A stretch of 64,000 nt of DNA, from assembly GCA_963735175.1 (NCBI GenBank), contig CAVTJX010000016.1, forward strand, positions 434,001-498,000, written 5' to 3'. The notes beneath the pieces were generated by a model. It saw nothing but the letters and a program-made list of their open reading frames with translations. It was not told the DNA's origin and searched no databases. This DNA comes from CAVTJX01 sp963735175 (GTDB lineage: Bacteria; Electryoneota; RPQS01). Numbering within the stretch: position 1 is the stretch's first letter; every line of letters begins with the position of its first letter. Position numbers and translations under genes: made by a program. This document shows positions 1 to 8,412 of this stretch, piece after piece.

Positions 1-186
1 GGCCGCTTTTTCCCGTTCGGCGCGGGCGGTTTCGAGGTCACGGCGGATCGTTTCCTCGCGCGATTTGAGGCCCGCGAGGATCGGTTTCCAGCCGAACTTG
101 CCGATCAGCCAGACGACGAGCAGAAAGGTGATAATAGTCCACAGCACCGAGCCGGGCTCGATGCTCAGGACGTGTTGAAGTCCCAT
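1..186 (-). CDS. atpF: ATP synthase F0 subunit b (partial, N-terminal 62 residues)
   Basis: This is the peripheral-stalk b subunit of the F1Fo ATP synthase, which links the membrane sector to F1. The gene starts with ATG at 186 and runs off the left edge, so only the N-terminus is present. The visible protein has one hydrophobic segment at about residues 14-30 (including WTIITFLLVVWLIGKFGW) followed by the charged start of the long helix (REETIRRDLETARAEREKAA), the usual b-subunit design. It follows atpE in the order B-E-F expected of an Fo operon. No strong ribosome binding site is visible. Confidence 0.93.
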   Translation of the reverse strand, partial: MGLQHVLSIEPGSVLWTIITFLLVVWLIGKFGWKPILAGLKSREETIRRDLETARAEREKAA

Positions 187-253
187 GGCTTACCCGTTTA
201 CACGTGAGAACCGCCGACGATAGAGGACGAAAGCGCTTCGAAAGCGCGGCCGC

Positions 254-478
254 TTACTTGGTCCAGACAAGGATCTGGATGACGAACGAGAACAGCGCGG
301 CACCTTCGACGAGGCCGGCCATGACGAGGGCGGCACCCTGAATCTTGCCGGCGGCTTCCGGCTGGCGGGCGATGGCTTCCATCGCGGCGCTGCCGATGCG
401 GCCGATACCGTAGCCGGCGCCAATGGCGAACATGCCGGCGCCGAGCGCCGCACCCAGAAGATGAAGACCCTGAGGCAT
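254..478 (-). CDS. atpE: ATP synthase F0 subunit c
   Basis: This is the proteolipid that forms the rotating c-ring of ATP synthase. At 74 residues it has the normal family length. It has two hydrophobic hairpin helices joined by the polar loop ARQPEAAGKIQ; the ion-binding acidic residue is the Glu in VMAGLVEGAALF of helix 2. The glycine-rich first helix (GAALGAGMFAIGAGYGIG) is typical. The ATG at 478 has GGAG about eight bases upstream. Only the conserved Glu is obvious, so the coupling ion (proton or sodium) cannot be decided by eye. It lies between atpB and atpF. Confidence 0.96.
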   Translation of the reverse strand: MPQGLHLLGAALGAGMFAIGAGYGIGRIGSAAMEAIARQPEAAGKIQGAALVMAGLVEGAALFSFVIQILVWTK

Positions 479-537
479 TCCAAATTACTCCGGTTGAAAA
501 TTACTTAGGGATAAATGAAAACGTGTGAAGGCGGCGA

Positions 538-1461
538 TCAATGCGACGGGTGCATGGTCAGGCTCATGAACACCGCAGTCAGCATGCAGAAAATATAGGC
601 CTGAATGAAGGCCACCAGAATTTCGAGGAAGGTCACGCCCACGGCCATGCCCACGCTGGGCAGCGCCAGAATCGGGGTGACGATCAGCCCCAGCAGCGTC
701 GCCACCACGGCATGTCCGGCCAGCATATTGGCGAAAAGACGGATCGTGAGTGCGAACGGGCGGATGAGGAAGCTCAGGATCTCAATGACAATCATGAGCG
801 GCATGAGCCAGCCGGGAACGCCCGGAGGCGCGAAGACATGCAAGAATTCCATCAGCCCGTTCTGCTTGATGCCCATGCCGATCATCAGACCGAGCGAGCA
901 AAGCGCAAGTCCCGCCGTGACATTGATATTACCCGTGGCGGACGAACCCCAGGGCAAGAGGCCGAGCAGATTTGAGAAGAGGATACTCGTGAACAGCGTC
1001 AGGAAATACGGCAGGAACGCGTCGGCCCAGCCGTGCAGGTTGGGACGCAGAACCTCGTCGCGCAAAAAGACGATCAATACTTCGAAGGCGTTGCGCAAAC
1101 CCGTAGGCACTTCCGAAGTCTGCCGCCCGGCAATCCGCACGACAAGAAACACCAGCAGCATCGCGATGACCCACCAGACCTGGTGCTTGGTGATCAGGCG
1201 CAGTGTGCCGACGGTGACGGTGGGAAGATGGATCTCGAAACCGAAAAACTCAATCTTTTCCGCGTCGAGCAAGTGGTGCGAGAGGACCTCGATCAGCGTT
1301 TCGCCGACATCGCCTTTGTGTTCGCCGCCTTCGGCCTGACCTTCCGCGGACACGGCATGCATGAGGGTATCAGCAGGCGCGAGGGCGTGTTCCTGCGCGT
1401 AAACGGACAGGGGCAGAGCGCAACAGGCCAGCAAAAGCAAACTATAGAGCAGGTATTTCAT
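538..1461 (-). CDS. atpB: ATP synthase F0 subunit a
   Basis: Subunit a holds the proton half-channels next to the c-ring. The 307-residue protein begins with a signal-peptide-like stretch (KYLLYSLLLLACCALPLSVYAQ) and a hydrophilic segment before its first membrane helix. That N-terminal extension is common in Bacteroidota/FCB AtpB and absent from short proteobacterial versions. The essential arginine lies in the helix SFLIRPFALTIRLFANM at about residues 236-250. The C-terminus is rich in hydrophobic helices, with FIQAYIFCMLTAVFMS near the end. It is preceded by the small membrane gene at 1470 and followed by atpE. Confidence 0.96.
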   Translation of the reverse strand: MKYLLYSLLLLACCALPLSVYAQEHALAPADTLMHAVSAEGQAEGGEHKGDVGETLIEVLSHHLLDAEKIEFFGFEIHLPTVTVGTLRLITKHQVWWVIAMLLVFLVVRIAGRQTSEVPTGLRNAFEVLIVFLRDEVLRPNLHGWADAFLPYFLTLFTSILFSNLLGLLPWGSSATGNINVTAGLALCSLGLMIGMGIKQNGLMEFLHVFAPPGVPGWLMPLMIVIEILSFLIRPFALTIRLFANMLAGHAVVATLLGLIVTPILALPSVGMAVGVTFLEILVAFIQAYIFCMLTAVFMSLTMHPSH

Positions 1462-1469
1462 GCGGGGAT

Positions 1470-1739
1470 TCAGGAACGCAGGGCTGATTTAGCTTCAACG
1501 ACGTAAATCACGAAGTAGCCGATGACCAGCCCAGCGACGGTGGGAATGCGGGCGATGGCGGTTTCGGTAAAGAGAAAATACAGACCGACGCCGATGATTG
1601 AGAAGCGGATCAGAACGCCGATGCCCCAGAGCTTGAGGCGTTCCTTCATGTCACCCTGGCGGCCGCCCCACATCAGCAGGAGGGCCGGTACGGCGGCGAC
1701 GGCGGCAAGCCCGAGGCCGATCAGAAAGCCGATGATCAT
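1470..1739 (-). CDS. small membrane protein of the atp operon (AtpI / subunit I-like)
   Basis: This is an 89-residue protein with three predicted hydrophobic segments: residues about 2-24, 38-57 and 66-82. It sits directly upstream of atpB and downstream of an AtpZ-like gene. Position, size and topology match the AtpI-type accessory proteins that assist c-ring assembly or ion supply, but I see no diagnostic motif, so the name rests on context. Its ATG overlaps the atpZ stop codon in an ATGA junction, which implies translational coupling. Confidence 0.6.
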   Translation of the reverse strand: MIIGFLIGLGLAAVAAVPALLLMWGGRQGDMKERLKLWGIGVLIRFSIIGVGLYFLFTETAIARIPTVAGLVIGYFVIYVVEAKSALRS

Positions 1740-2020
1740 GACGCTCCTCCGGGCCGGTCATCGTCCTTTTTCGACGATTCCTCTTTGTCGGAAGCGCGGA
1801 GTTGGATATAGGTCAAGTAGATGATGCCAAAAAGACCCAGCATCGCACCGAGGGCCATGAGAATGGGGAACGTGCCAAGGAGCGAATCCAACCACCAGCC
1901 CGCACCGCCGAATGCCGCGGTAATTCCGACAATCGTAATCCCCATCTGGAGCGGGTCGCGCAAATAGCTCGAACCGCTGCGGCGATAGGGCGGGCGCTGC
2001 GGGGGATCAGGCTGCAGCAA
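1736..2020 (-). CDS. atpZ: AtpZ/AtpI-family ATP synthase accessory protein
   Basis: The recognisable part is about 75 residues, with two membrane helices: GITIVGITAAFGGAGWWLDS and ILMALGAMLGLFGIIYLTYIQL. The glycine plus WWLD turn between them matches the F0F1-ATPase subunit (ATPase_gene1/AtpZ) family, which co-occurs with Fo operons. The C-terminus is charged (SDKEESSKKDDDRPGG). No ATG fits the start. I chose TTG at 2020, which overlaps the bactofilin stop by 14 nt and has GAGG about 12 nt upstream; GTG at 2038 is the alternative. A longer upstream frame exists, but it only mirrors the bactofilin gene. Confidence 0.7.
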   Translation of the reverse strand: MLQPDPPQRPPYRRSGSSYLRDPLQMGITIVGITAAFGGAGWWLDSLLGTFPILMALGAMLGLFGIIYLTYIQLRASDKEESSKKDDDRPGGAS

Positions 2021-2444
2021 CGCGGTCGACGCCCTCACGGGCGGCTGGCGCTTTCGGCTCGGGGACGCGCACGCCGGAGCGCACGGCAACGCCCATATTG
2101 GAAAGGCCGCGGAATACTGCGCCTTCGGCAATCGCGAGGCGACTGGTGTGCAGGTCGCCTTCAATCTGGGCCGAGGCCTCGAGGGCGATCCGGCCGCGTG
2201 CGTTAAGTGTGCCCTTGATCTTGCCGGCGATAATGAGATCTTCGCCGCTGACGTTGCCTTCGACAATGCCGCTGGCGCCGATAGTGACGGTCTTTGTCGC
2301 GAGGACGTCACCGATTACGGTGCCGTCGATGCGGATCGAGCCCTGCGCTTTGACTGCGCCGCGAATCTCGGTGTCCTTACTCAGCAACGTCGAAATATCG
2401 GCGCTGGCGGAGGGACGAAGACTGGAGGAACTCCATTTGCTCAT
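2007..2444 (-). CDS. bactofilin family cytoskeletal protein
   Basis: Bactofilins polymerise into cytoskeletal filaments that position cell-wall enzymes and other factors. This 145-residue protein has the short disordered N-terminus, a right-handed beta-helix of repeating hydrophobic/glycine rungs (for example GSIRIDGTVIGDVLATKTVTIG and the following rungs, residues about 30-110), and an Ala/Pro-rich tail. I chose the ATG at 2444 (MSKWSSSS) because ATGAGG lies seven bases upstream; upstream ATGs lack a ribosome site. It lies just downstream of an M23 peptidase gene, a pairing also seen in curvature and shape modules of other bacteria, and upstream of the Fo genes. Confidence 0.9.
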   Translation of the reverse strand: MSKWSSSSLRPSASADISTLLSKDTEIRGAVKAQGSIRIDGTVIGDVLATKTVTIGASGIVEGNVSGEDLIIAGKIKGTLNARGRIALEASAQIEGDLHTSRLAIAEGAVFRGLSNMGVAVRSGVRVPEPKAPAAREGVDRVAAA

Positions 2445-2507
2445 GGCAAACCTCATGACTAAAATTCGGTGTGGCCGGAGAGATCCGGCGAGCGCGGTCA
2501 AGGCAGG

Positions 2508-3360
2508 CTACGGGGCGACCTTCAGCAGCGTCAGCGGATCCACAGGCTTGTCGTCCCGCCACAATTCGAAATGCAGGTGGGGCGCGGTACTGACACCGGA
2601 ATTGCCAACCAGGGCGATGGGTTCGCCCTGATGGACCCGGCTGCCGGGACGCGCGAAGAGCACCTGGTTGTGCCCGTAAAAGGAAACGTAGCCGGAACGG
2701 TGGGCGATGACGACCAGGTTGCCGTAACGGTAGGTCCAATCGGAAAACAGGATCAGGCCATCGGCCGCGGCCAACACGGGAGTGCCTTCGCGCGCGGCGA
2801 TGTCCAGACCCTCATGCACAATTTGGTGAAGCGCTTGGGGAGCGATATAGCGGCGCGTCACGTAACCCCGGACCGGAGGCACCGTCGGCACATCCATAGC
2901 CGTATAGGCGAGACCGCCAAGACCTCGCGCCTCGCCCAAAGGACTGAGAGCGGCATGCGTGGCGACGGGAGGAGAATTCAGACGATCGGCGTGGGGAGAC
3001 GCGTCGGAGCGGGATTCATCCCAGGGAAGGGACTGGAGGAGACCCGGACTCCTGCCCTTGCAGTGTCCGGCGCAATTGCTGCTCAAACGCTTTGAGACGG
3101 GTCAGCTCGGACCCAAGTCTGGCTAATTGGTCGCTGGAACCTTCCAGCTCACGCACCTTGCGCTTGAGGGGTTCCACTTCAGCCGCCCGCCGCGCCACCA
3201 TCCAAAAGAGGACGGTTTCCACGGCAGCATAAACAATCACGAGCAGAGCCAGAGTCACAAAGGTAATAACAGCTTTTCTATGCAAGCGGAACTGGCGAAC
3301 GTTGGATTCATCCTCGGGGATGATCAGAAGCTTCCAGCCGCGTCTCTTATTCGTAGCCAA
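2508..3360 (-). CDS. membrane-anchored coiled-coil M23 metallopeptidase (frameshifted)
   Basis: This is a probable peptidoglycan endopeptidase. The N-terminal part has a cytoplasmic basic patch (MATNKRRGWK), one transmembrane helix at about residues 30-53 (KAVITFVTLALLVIVYAAVE) and a coiled coil (EPLKRKVRELEGSSDQLARL). The C-terminal part is a LytM/M23 domain with its metal ligands in HEGLDIAA and the terminal HLHFELWRD. These halves are in different frames that switch around 3050, so one indel separates them; the domain order is normal for the family. It is the first gene after a near-consensus promoter, followed by bactofilin and the atp genes. Bactofilin-M23 partners typically remodel the wall locally. 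Confidence 0.88.
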
Positions 3361-3399
3361 TCGTATGTATTTTCTTAGTTTTACGAATGATGAACACTA

Positions 3400-3428
3400 A
3401 ATATAGCGATTGCTCCAAAAAGTGTCAA
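3400..3428 (-). promoter_or_regulatory. sigma70-like promoter for the M23-bactofilin-atp operon
   Basis: On the minus strand TTGACA (3428-3423) is followed by a 17-nt spacer and TATATT (3405-3400). The -35 is perfect, and the -10 departs from TATAAT at one position. Transcription would begin near 3393, about 33 nt before the M23 start. No other clear promoter precedes the downstream bactofilin and atp genes, so they may depend on it. The rest of the 3361-3530 gap is A+T-rich and shows no gene. Confidence 0.8.
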
Positions 3429-3530
3429 GCAAAAACTTGCTCAAAAACATCGGTTTACATCGGGGAAATACTTGCAATCTCTATTGTTGGCGGATAAGCA
3501 AGTGCGCAAGAAATGTCATACTTAGTGGTT

Positions 3531-4394
3531 TTAACGACCCTCTCGAGCGGCTGCGGCATGGAAGAGGATAACCCCGGTAGCGACAGATACGTTCAGACTT
3601 TCCAACTTTCCAGCCATCGGGATCAAGATTCGTTCGTCGGCATCGCGCCGCAATAAATCGGAAACGCCCGTCCCTTCGGCACCAACGATTAGAACCGTCT
3701 TTCCAGTCCAGCGATAATCGCGGTACGAACGACTATTTTCTTCGGCGACAGCAGCAACCGACCAGAAGCCGTTTTCGGCCAGTATCCGCAATGCCTGACT
3801 GAGGTTGACTACCTGAAAGACCGGCACAAGGTAAGCGGCGCCCGCGGAGGTCTTGACCACGGTATCGGTGATCGGGGCCTGCCGGCGCTCGCGAATCAAT
3901 ACGGCAGTGACTCCCAGCGCATTCCGCCGTACGGAGAATCGCGCCGAAATTGTGGGGATCGGTAATCCCGTCCAGCATCAACAACAGTGGTGTCGGGAGA
4001 CTCGGGCAGGGTTTCCACAAAGCGGCGCAGAGTCTGCCGCGGACCGGCGGCGGCAAAGCCAAAGCGCGAACGCCCTGCTCTGCTTGTCCGTCCTCCTCCT
4101 CCACGAACTCCATGCGCGAGACTGGCACACGGTGATCGGCGGCAAGGCGCAGGATCTCTTCGATGGCACGGCCATGGGCCTGCCTGGCCACCTCCAGGGA
4201 TTTGACCAGACCGAGGCGCAGGATTTCCATCACCGCCCGGCGACCGTAGATGCGAAAGAGCCCGGAGGAGTTCTCCGGGCTGCTGAGGTGCAGGGGCACG
4301 CGGAACTGTGCCAATCATCCGTGCGGAGATTGGGGCGCGCGGGGGCATGCGGCGGTTCACGGCGGAGACGGCGGTCGGACGGGGGGCGTTTCAT
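3531..4394 (-). CDS. rlmB: 23S rRNA 2'-O-ribose methyltransferase, SpoU/TrmH family (RlmB-like, frameshifted)
   Basis: A SAM-dependent SPOUT methyltransferase; RlmB-type enzymes methylate G2251 of 23S rRNA. The N-terminal substrate-binding domain is seen in FRIYGRRAVMEILRLGLVKS. The SPOUT motifs are DGITDPHNFGAILRTAE (motif 1), VGAEGTGVSDLLRR (motif 2) and IPMAGKLESLNVSVATGVIL (motif 3, with the cofactor-binding knot). These segments lie in three frames, with switches near 4305, 4065, 3975 and 3925, so the gene carries several indels. The best start is ATG at 4394, overlapping the parB stop (ATGA). Assignment to RlmB over another TrmH-family member is tentative. Confidence 0.82.
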
Positions 4395-5276
4395 CGCCGC
4401 TCCAGAAGGTTAATCAGCCGCTCGAGGTCGTCGGCCGTGTAAAATTGGATTTCCAGCGTGCCGCCCTTGCCCTTGGGTTTGATACGGACGCGGGTGGACA
4501 ACGATCGGCGCAGGTGCTCTTCAATTTTGTTCAGTTCCAACTGCTGCCGGTGGTCGATACCGGAAACGGTCACATGCCGTGTTTTCTTCGCCTTGCCGGA
4601 TGCTTCGCGGGTCAGATCTTCTGCTTCGCGGACGGACGGGCGGCCATCGGCGAGGAAGCGTTCGAAAAGTTTGGCCTGTTGCTTTTCATCCGCAACCGAC
4701 AGCAGCGCGCGGGCGTGACCGGTGGTGATCTGGCCTGCGGACAGCGCGGCCTGAATGCGGCCCGGAAGTTTCAGCAACCGCAGCGTGTTGGCAATGTGGG
4801 CGCGGCTTACTCCGAGCTTTTCGGCGACGACTTCCTGCGTGAGGCGGCATGACGTCTGGAGGCGGACGATGGCTTGGGCTACCTCGATGGGATTCAGGTC
4901 CTCGCGCTGGACGTTTTCCAGAATCGCCAGTTCGAGCATATCTTCATCACTGGCCTCATCGCGGACGAGTGCCGGAATCGCGGCCAGTCCAGCGGCGCGG
5001 GAGGCACGCCAGCGGCGTTCGCCCACGATGAGCTGGTAGCGCTCGCCCTGCTTGCGCAGCAGAACAGGCTGAAGTAGACCCTGTGTGAGGATCGACTGCT
5101 TGAGTTCCTCGATAGCCGTCTTCGTCAAAGACTTGCCGCGGTTGAAAGGGATTCGGGTCGATGAGCCCGATGGCGATTTCGGAAACCACGGCGCCCGCCG
5201 CGGCCTGCTGGGGCTCGTCGGCTTCGGAGATCAGGGCGGCGAGGCCCTTACCCAGACCTTTGCGCTGAGGTTTCAT
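4391..5276 (-). CDS. parB: chromosome partitioning protein ParB (frameshifted)
   Basis: ParB binds parS sites, spreads on DNA as a CTP-dependent clamp and loads SMC. The N-terminus (KGLGKGLAALI, with IDPNPFQPR) is the family signature. It is followed by the CTP-binding ParB/Srx motif VGERRWRASRAAGL and the helix-turn-helix LTQEVVAEKLGVSRAHIANTL. The C-terminal dimerisation segment ends in ERLINLLERR. One indel near 5125 breaks the frame between FDE and AIEELK. The start ATG overlaps the parA stop (ATGA), and the 3' end overlaps rlmB. No canonical parS is visible in the window. Confidence 0.95.
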
Positions 5277-6058
5277 GCCGCCTCCTGCGCCGTCAAGCCC
5301 TGGGCGGCGAGGAATTCACGGGTGAGGTCGCGGTAATTCTGCGCGCCTCGAGACGATCCGTCATAAACGTACACCGGCTGGCCGTAGCTGGGCGCTTCGG
5401 AAAGCCGCACGTTGCGGGCGATGGCGGTCTTGTAAACGCGGCTGCCGAAGACCTGTGAAATCTCCTCGGCCACCTGCTTCGAGAGGTTCAGCCGGCCGTC
5501 GTACATGGTCAGCACTATGCCTTCGATTTCGACGGCGGGGTTCAAGTGTTTTTGCACAAGCTTGACAGTTTTCATCAGGTGAGCCAGCCCTTCCAGCGCG
5601 AAATATTCACACTGCATGGGTACGATGAGTGAGGAGGCCGCCGTGAGCGCGTTCAGCGTCAGCAGCCCCAGCGACGGCGGGCAGTCGATCAGCACAAAGG
5701 AATAATCGCCGGCGAGTTTCGTCAGTGCATTCGCGAGGATGTGTTCGCGGCTGTCTTTGGATACCAGTTCGATTTCCGCGCCGTGGAGCCGGGTATCGGC
5801 GCTGACGAGGTCGAGACGGGCGACTTCGGTTTGGGTGATTGCGTCGGCAACGGGGCAGTCGTTGATCAGCAGATCGTAGGCGCCCAGCCGGGATTCGCTG
5901 GCAGCGATACCCACACCGGCGGTGGCGTTGTTCTGTGGATCCATGTCAATCAGGAGCGTGCGATGGCCCTCGAGGGCGAGACCCGCCGCGAGGTGAATGG
6001 CAGTGGTGGTCTTCCCCACTCCGCCCTTCTGATTGACGATGGCGATGATTTTATGCAT
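5273..6058 (-). CDS. parA: chromosome partitioning ATPase ParA (Soj)
   Basis: A deviant-Walker ATPase that forms nucleoid-bound gradients and moves ParB-parS complexes. The 261-residue protein is intact and has normal chromosomal-ParA length. It begins IIAIVNQKGGVGKTTTAIHLA, with the deviant Walker A signature lysine in KGGVGKTT. Walker A' is DMDPQNNAT and Walker B is FVLIDCPPSLG. It has no N-terminal DNA-binding extension, so it is the Soj/chromosomal type and not a plasmid type Ia ParA. It is coupled to parB through an ATGA overlap. Confidence 0.96.
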   Translation of the reverse strand: MHKIIAIVNQKGGVGKTTTAIHLAAGLALEGHRTLLIDMDPQNNATAGVGIAASESRLGAYDLLINDCPVADAITQTEVARLDLVSADTRLHGAEIELVSKDSREHILANALTKLAGDYSFVLIDCPPSLGLLTLNALTAASSLIVPMQCEYFALEGLAHLMKTVKLVQKHLNPAVEIEGIVLTMYDGRLNLSKQVAEEISQVFGSRVYKTAIARNVRLSEAPSYGQPVYVYDGSSRGAQNYRDLTREFLAAQGLTAQEAA

Positions 6059-6109
6059 AGCAGGTTAATATAGGCCGATGGCTGAAGAAATGCAAGCCCC
6101 AGCGGGGTA

Positions 6110-6210
6110 TACTAGCCGGCACGCTCCTGCGTGCCGGAACCGAGAGCGAAGTCCAACCCGCAGGAGCGGGTTGGCTAGTAGGGGATGGAATCGTGGCGGG
6201 TTGGCTAGTA
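6110..6210. repeat. nested palindromic intergenic repeat (REP/MITE-like) between recG and parA
   Basis: The element at 6110-6180 is bounded by 8-bp inverted ends TACTAGCC and GGCTAGTA. Inside are two perfect 9-bp hairpins: CCGGCACGC-TCCT-GCGTGCCGG (6116-6137) and CCAACCCGC-AGGA-GCGGGTTGG (6153-6174). Their tetraloops TCCT and AGGA are complementary. The right-hand 15-mer GCGGGTTGGCTAGTA recurs at 6196-6210, 30 bp further on, as if part of a second copy. There is no U-tract, so this is not a simple terminator. It occupies most of the gap between recG and parA. Confidence 0.75.
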
Positions 6211-6223
6211 ATGTGGGTTGTTG

Positions 6224-8393
6224 CTATCCACCCGCCAGGAATTCCAGTCTATGGGCATGTTTTTGCTGGAATCGGACGCGTAATTGGGGATAACGTGAAA
6301 GGTCGGGATCGCTCTCAATCAAAGCGAAAGCACGTTCGCGAGCGGCCAGCAGCAGGGCCTCATCGCGGACGGGATCGGCGTACCGCAGCTCCATGTCGCC
6401 ACTCTGCCGGGTGCCAAAGACTTCGCCCGAACCGCGCAGTTCCAGATCCCGCTGGGCCAGGACAAAGCCATCATCGGTTTCCAACAGGGCTTTGATGCGG
6501 GATTCGGCCTCGGGAGTAGTCTTGGTAGCGGGCAGGAGGATGAACCAGGATTTTTGCCCCTTGCGGCCGATACGGCCCCGAAGCTGGTGCAGCGCGGCGA
6601 GGCCGAAACGTTCGGCGTTCTCCACCAGCATCACGAAGGCTTCGGGGATGTCGACGCCCACTTCGACGACGGGGGTGGCAATCGAGAATCGGGGTTTCGC
6701 TGGAACGGAACTTGTCGAGCGCGATTTGTTTCTCATCGGAGGTCATGCGGCCATGCAACAGGCCAACCTTGACCTCGCGCAGCGCACCACGGGAGACACG
6801 CTGGTGGTAGTCGATGGCCGCTTCGGTGTCGACTTTTTCCGATTCTTCGACCAGCGGACAGATGATGAAGCATCGCTGATTGGCGTAAGTCTGCTCGATA
6901 AGAAAGCGGTAGATCTTGTCGCGGTCCAGTTCGCCGCGGCGCAAGGTCTGTACGCGGCGCGGTCCGCCGGGCAGTTCTTTGAGAATCGACTCATCGAGAT
7001 CGCCAACCTGCGACAGGCGCAGCGTGCGCGGAATCGGCGTCGCGGTCATCAATAACAGATGCGGACGCGTGCCCTTGGAACGCAGGGCCGAGCGCTGTTC
7101 TACGCCGAAGCGGTGCTGCTCGTCGACGACCACCAGACCGAGCTTGTGAAAGGCGAGTTTCTCTTCGAGCACCGCGTGTGTGCCGACGACAATGTCCGCG
7201 TCGTGATTGGCGATGTTGTGCAGGATTTCGCGGCGTTGGGCAACCTTTTGCTTGCCGCGCAGCAGCGTGACGCGCAATCCGGCGGCTTCGGCAGGGGCCA
7301 CGATTGTGTGCGCATGCTGTTGGGCGAGCAATTCGGTGGGCGCCATCAGCACCGACTGGTAACCGGAATCGGCGGCCATGGCCATGGCCATCAGCGCCAC
7401 CACCGTCTTACCCGAGCCGACTTCGCCCTGCAAGAGCCGCTGCATGGGCAGTGCGCCCCTGCAAGTCGGAACGGATTTCGTGCAACACCGTCTTCTGTCC
7501 TTCCGTCAGCTGGAAGGGCAGCGCGGCGATGACTTTTTTCGTGATCGGGCCGATGGTGTCGAAGGCCACGCCGCCGGGCAGGGTCTGGTTCAGTCGCCGG
7601 CGGTGGGCAAAGAGCATCTGGTAAAAGAACAGCTCTTCGTAGCGAACACGCTGCCACGCGGAGTATAGCGCGTCGTGGCTCTCGGGAAAATGGATTTGTT
7701 CCATCGCCTGTCCGCAGGGGAATGCGCCGATGGCCTTGCAGGTCTTCCGTCGGCAGGTACTCGACGAATTCGTGGCCCGCGAGATTCAGCGCGGCGCGCA
7801 TAATGCGGCGGAAGGTGGCGCTCTCGAGACCCACGCGGCGCAGCGGCATGCCGCCCGGATAAAGGGCGATGATGCGGCCCGTGTTGAACGCTTCGCGGTC
7901 GCCGTCTTCGCCCAAACGGTCAACGGCGGGATGGACGATTTCCCAGCCGTCGCGCTCCATGACAACGCCGGAAACCGCTACGGTCTCGCCCAGTTTGAGC
8001 TGCCTCTGCCAGTAGGAAATGCCCTGAAACCAGACGCACTGCAGCGTGCCGGTGCCGTCATAGATGCCCGGCCGTCAGCCACTGGCGTCCACGGCGATTG
8101 CGCTTGGGAGTGAGATAGCTGACCGTGCCGACCACCGTGATCTCGCTCTCGGTCTCCTGCAAATCGCGAATGGCAAGGATGCGCGAGCGGTCCAGATAGC
8201 GGCGCGGATAGAACTCCAGCAGGTCGCCCACCGTATTGATGCCCAGCGTGGCCAGCACCTTGGCGCGTTCGGGACCGACCCCCTTGACCCAGGTGGCTTC
8301 GTCGCCGAGGCGCGTGCCATCCCAAACGCGCGGCGGCGCGGGCTTAGGCACGACGGCGGATGTCGCTACGGGTGTTTTCCTGCTGGGACTCAC
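6224..8393 (-). CDS. recG: ATP-dependent DNA helicase RecG (frameshifted)
   Basis: RecG remodels stalled forks and Holliday junctions. The N-terminus shows a helix-hairpin-helix-like segment (WVKGVGPERAKVLATLGINT) and the wedge/OB start (EFYPRRYLDRS). The helicase core has Walker A LLQGEVGSGKTVVALMA, DEQH box VVVDEQHRFGVEQR, motif III LLLMTATPIPRTL, and late motifs TPVVEVGVDIPEA and HQLRGRIGR. These pieces lie in different frames, with switches near 8065, 7730, 7450 and 6690. Its coding length (about 720 codons) is normal. I chose GTG at 8393 (SPSRKTP), just after the DUF4139 gene; a start further in would lose little. Confidence 0.93.
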
Positions 8394-8412
8394 GGAACAA
8401 AGGCGCTGCGGG

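Noticed and set aside
196..211. Palindrome-like GTTTACACGTGAGAAC near the left end, which resembles a parS site.
   Set aside because: The core CACGTG matches, but the arms are shifted by one base and differ from TGTTTCACGTGAAACA at several positions. It also lies between atpE and atpF, where no partition role is expected.
1736..2311. A 191-codon version of atpZ that extends through the bactofilin gene.
   Set aside because: The extra N-terminal part only mirrors the bactofilin coding frame, has no family similarity, and a TTG or GTG start near 2020-2038 gives the normal AtpZ length.
6166..6210. Two copies of a 15-mer with a 30-bp period, which recall a CRISPR repeat.
   Set aside because: Only two copies exist, the intervening 15 bp is too short for a spacer, and the 15-mer is part of a palindromic element. 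No cas gene is in the window.
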